Below are positions 7,383 to 9,787 of a stretch of 9,787 bases of DNA, piece by piece. The position numbers and the translations under genes were made by a program. Every line of letters starts with the position of its first letter. Position 1 is the stretch's first letter. A model generated the notes under the pieces. That model was not told where the DNA came from. It saw nothing but the letters and a program-made list of their open reading frames with translations, and did no database searches. The DNA comes from JAAXZI01 sp045863575. GTDB taxonomy: Bacteria; Planctomycetota; Phycisphaerae; UBA1845; PWPN01. The stretch is taken from the NCBI GenBank assembly GCA_045863575.1, contig BTUC01000274.1, positions 1 through 9,787 on the forward strand, read 5' to 3'.

Positions 7383-7404
7383 GCCCATGCTACCGCAGAT
7401 GGGC
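7383..7404. promoter_or_regulatory. Inverted repeat in the divergent intergenic region (possible operator)
   Basis: GCCCAT (7383-7388) and ATGGGC (7399-7404) are perfect inverted arms separated by 10 nt. The centre is about 51 nt upstream of the sulfatase start and 86 nt upstream of the divergent exported-protein start. The geometry suits a dimeric regulator serving both genes, but six-base arms in GC-rich DNA can arise by chance. Confidence 0.25.
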
Positions 7405-7429
7405 CCGGATGCCCAACCATCCGAGCGTG

Positions 7430-7458
7430 TTTTCACCGCGGGCATGCGGGCGTATCCT
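7430..7458 (+). promoter_or_regulatory. Possible sigma70-like promoter for the exported lyase-like gene
   Basis: TTTTCA (7430-7435) and TATCCT (7453-7458) are separated by 17 nt, each matching 4 of 6 consensus bases. Transcription would start near 7465, just ahead of the GAGGAG ribosome-binding site (7468-7473), giving a very short leader. Matches this weak are common, so this is only a candidate. Confidence 0.22.
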
Positions 7459-7479
7459 GTGTTCCCCGAGGAGTCGATC

Positions 7480-9787
7480 ATGAAATACTTGCCGCTGTCT
7501 CGAACTCGTAACGTTTTGTGGGTTCTTGGTCTGACCCCTGCGTTCCTGCCAGGGCCCGCCCAGGCCGCTGGTGATCGGACCGACGCGACGGCCGCGTGGA
7601 TCCAAAAGTTCAGTGCACGTGTGCCCCAATGGCAGTCGGAGGGGCTTTGCCTGCCCGCGGGTAAAGCCATGCCGTCGTTTACGGTGACTCCAGATGCAGT
7701 CGGCCGCAGGACGGTGCGTGTCTCGCTGCCCTTTCCGCCGGGGAGCCTGCCGGCCGAGGTGGGGCTGAATTTGCGGGCGGGCGATCAGTCCATCGACGCC
7801 GACCTGCAACTCCTGACGTTTCATCCCGGCCGGCCTCGGTCCGTGCGCCGGGCCATCGTTACATTCGCTTATGATTTCACGGACGACCAGCCAGTGACAT
7901 TCATGCCTGTCTGGTCCAGGTCACGGAACATCGACTCCGCTCCGACATCGCAGTCTGTGCCCGGCGCGATCAACATTGCCGGAGCCCAGTTGCGGTTCCC
8001 GGCCGGTGCGGTAGAGCTCTGGACACAGGGCACACGGCTCTGGCGCTGCGAGTTCGTTGCTCCCGAATGTCAGGGGCGGAATGAAACGGTAGTCGAGGTG
8101 ATCGCCCGCGGAAAGCATTATCTCTGGCTGCGCCTGCTCCTACCCGACGAGGGCTGGCCGCGGATCATTGAAGTGCGCGCCGACGGTTTGGGCACGGTGG
8201 CCCTGAGGGGGCATTTGCAGCGCCTGGAGCCCACGGCGGAAGCGGTGGCACGGGCTCCCGACATCGGTTGGCGGATCGCCGGGCAGGCCTCCGCCTCGAT
8301 CCGAGTGACCGGAGGCTCATCGACCGCGCCGGAGCTGAGGGAACACGCGTTTGCCGAAGGAGGCGCCGCCTCTGTCCAAATGGGTTCGCAGCGCGTCGAT
8401 TTGCCGGATGCGCATCTGCTGCGCCGCGGCTCCGTCATGGTGCACAACCAGGGCGGGCGTGGTGAAGTCGTGTACTGGCGCTGCCGCGAAAGTGAGCAGG
8501 TCCCTATGCAGCGCGCCGCCTGGCGGACGGCCACCGTGGTGCTGGGCCCGGAGGCCAACCCGCCCTGGACCGCGCTGCTCGAGCCGCCGCTTGCGGTGGC
8601 CGTGCATGCCGCGGCGTTTGATGCCATCTACGACAGCGGGCGCCCGCAGGGCCTGCGCCCGTGGGATCAGTTGCAGAGCGTGAACCGTTTCCACATCGAC
8701 GCGATCGCGTTGAGCCCGCTTGCTGGGGATGACTTCGGCAATGTCACCTCCATGCCGACCAGCGGCGTCTACGGCATGAACCGGCTCAATCACTGTCCCC
8801 CCATCTTCGAGGCCTACTTTCGGACGGGCGACGAGCGCCTGCGGGCCACCGGGCTGCACTGGTGCGGGAACTATCATGACCTCAGCATCTGGTGGGGCAT
8901 AGACGACCAGGCCGGGTTCGGCGGGACGCGTTACAACAACCTCTCCGCCATGGATGGCCGTCCGGCGGATCCGAATTTCATGTGGCGGTCGAACCGGGCG
9001 GTCAACTTCTGCACCAAGGGATACGACTCTTTTCTTTATGCCTACGAGGAGACCGGCGATCCGCGCATGGCCGTGGCGCTGCACTGGCAGATGGACTACG
9101 CCGCTCGCGAGGTGCACGCTGATCGGGGCGAGTGCCGCAATATCGGCGACGTGGCCGATTGGATGCGGCTGTACCGCTTCACTGGTGATCAGACCTGTCT
9201 GGAGGCCGGCCTGGGGTTGTTCCGCGAGCTGCGCACGAAACTCTCGGAGGGCGATCTGTTCAGCCAGGGTGGCCAGCCGATCGTAAAGGACCCGCCTTTT
9301 ATCGATGATGACAAGACGGGAACGCAGCATCCGTTTCCCAAGCCCTACATCATCGGCTATGCCTTGGCCGGACTGCCGGCGCTGGCCCGCCAGGTACCCG
9401 ACGAGCCCAAGCTGCGGGACGTGATCCGTGCAGTCGCGGACTTCATGGCCGACGCGCAGGACCCGACCGGCGGCTGGCGCTATCCGCACGCCCGCTCGAG
9501 CTCCGTATTCCTCGCGCAGGCCATGGAGCACGCAGCCCAGTTGGCCCGGGCGGCATCCTGGCTCGAGTCGCGGGGCGAGCCTGTCGAGAATCTGCTCCAT
9601 GCCATCGAGCGCACATTGCAGGCGCGCATTCTCGGCTGGCAGCGGAGACGACAATTCCTCTCGGGCCTGGGCGGCTGGGAGCGGGCCGCCGGTATTCTCA
9701 AAGATGGCCAGACGTTGCACGATCTGTACGGCAAGCCCGGCGAGCGCGACCGCGTGATGAAGGTGGTCGAGGAAACCCTGTTCAAGG
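7480..9787 (+). CDS. Large exported protein, PcRGLX/YetA (PL26)-like putative polysaccharide lyase, 3' end cut by the window
   Basis: The frame is open from ATG 7480 to the right edge, at least 769 codons, with no stop. GAGGAG (7468-7473) lies 6 nt upstream. A signal peptide covers about residues 1-29 (AQA cleavage). The N-terminal half is strand-rich; residues ~60-133, with RVSLPFPPG and SVRRAIVTFAYDF, resemble the RIFT-barrel domain that opens PcRGLX/YetA-type exo-rhamnogalacturonan lyases. From about 388 on, the sequence is helical with recurring turn motifs (RTGDERL ~447, ETGDPRM ~522, FTGDQTC ~567) and TGGWRYPH (~660), as in an alpha/alpha toroid. That two-part plan fits the PL26-like family, but my match is by pattern memory, and another alpha/alpha-barrel lyase or hydrolase is possible. 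No catalytic residue is assigned. The protein is probably periplasmic or secreted, and it is divergent from the sulfatase, consistent with polysaccharide breakdown. Confidence 0.9.
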   Translation, partial: MKYLPLSRTRNVLWVLGLTPAFLPGPAQAAGDRTDATAAWIQKFSARVPQWQSEGLCLPAGKAMPSFTVTPDAVGRRTVRVSLPFPPGSLPAEVGLNLRAGDQSIDADLQLLTFHPGRPRSVRRAIVTFAYDFTDDQPVTFMPVWSRSRNIDSAPTSQSVPGAINIAGAQLRFPAGAVELWTQGTRLWRCEFVAPECQGRNETVVEVIARGKHYLWLRLLLPDEGWPRIIEVRADGLGTVALRGHLQRLEPTAEAVARAPDIGWRIAGQASASIRVTGGSSTAPELREHAFAEGGAASVQMGSQRVDLPDAHLLRRGSVMVHNQGGRGEVVYWRCRESEQVPMQRAAWRTATVVLGPEANPPWTALLEPPLAVAVHAAAFDAIYDSGRPQGLRPWDQLQSVNRFHIDAIALSPLAGDDFGNVTSMPTSGVYGMNRLNHCPPIFEAYFRTGDERLRATGLHWCGNYHDLSIWWGIDDQAGFGGTRYNNLSAMDGRPADPNFMWRSNRAVNFCTKGYDSFLYAYEETGDPRMAVALHWQMDYAAREVHADRGECRNIGDVADWMRLYRFTGDQTCLEAGLGLFRELRTKLSEGDLFSQGGQPIVKDPPFIDDDKTGTQHPFPKPYIIGYALAGLPALARQVPDEPKLRDVIRAVADFMADAQDPTGGWRYPHARSSSVFLAQAMEHAAQLARAASWLESRGEPVENLLHAIERTLQARILGWQRRRQFLSGLGGWERAAGILKDGQTLHDLYGKPGERDRVMKVVEETLFK

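Noticed and set aside
7343..7420. 26-codon upstream extension of the sulfatase frame
   Set aside because: It lacks signal-peptide character, would bury the GGAGGTGA site within the gene, and would occupy most of the divergent control region.
8317..9720. 467-codon minus-strand open frame opposite the exported lyase-like gene
   Set aside because: There are no recognisable motifs or supporting context. The plus strand has a ribosome-binding site, signal peptide and continuous toroid-like sequence through the same region.
1..9787. CRISPR arrays, tRNA or rRNA genes, insertion sequences, phage genes or defence systems
   Set aside because: Looked for on both strands: no spaced direct repeats, tRNA-like cloverleaf, transposase motifs or phage or nuclease signatures were seen. 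Nearly all sequence is covered by ordinary metabolic and envelope genes.

Overview
The window reads as chromosomal DNA from a GC-rich Gram-negative-type bacterium. Planctomycetota is my best guess and related Verrucomicrobiota/Lentisphaerota-like groups the main alternative. The reasons are the high GC content, a secreted type I sulfatase, a TolB-like beta-propeller protein, a lipoprotein of unknown function, long exported carbohydrate-active-type proteins, and a GC-rich intergenic hairpin. The assignment is inference from gene content only; there is no rRNA or marker gene here.

Layout. Six genes lie on the minus strand and are read from right to left: secreted sulfatase (7342-5867), TolB-like PD40 propeller protein (5801-4758), small putative lipoprotein (4730-4260), AlgI-type MBOAT O-acyltransferase (4253-2853), AlgJ/AlgX-like SGNH O-acetyltransferase (2843-1683), and an NAD(P)-dependent aldehyde dehydrogenase (1547-60). 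The gaps are 65, 27, 6, 9 and 135 nt. The lipoprotein, MBOAT and AlgJ-like genes are packed tightly enough to be one transcription unit, probably with the TolB-like gene and perhaps the sulfatase. The aldehyde dehydrogenase follows a longer gap that contains a strong GC-rich hairpin and may be expressed separately.

On the plus strand a single long gene starts at 7480 and runs off the right edge with no stop, giving at least 769 codons. It encodes an exported protein with a beta-rich N-terminal half and an alpha/alpha-toroid-like C-terminal half, and resembles the PcRGLX/YetA (PL26-type) lyase family. It is divergent from the sulfatase. The 137-nt region between them holds a 22-bp inverted repeat and a possible promoter.

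How the genes may work together. AlgI-type MBOAT proteins pass acetyl groups across the inner membrane, and AlgJ-type SGNH proteins attach them to a polysaccharide in the periplasm. The lipoprotein between the TolB-like gene and this pair is a candidate accessory protein. With a secreted sulfatase and a putative polysaccharide lyase alongside, the locus looks devoted to building, decorating or breaking down an extracellular, possibly sulfated or acidic, polysaccharide. The glycan cannot be identified from this window, and no glycosyltransferase or alginate-synthesis gene is present.
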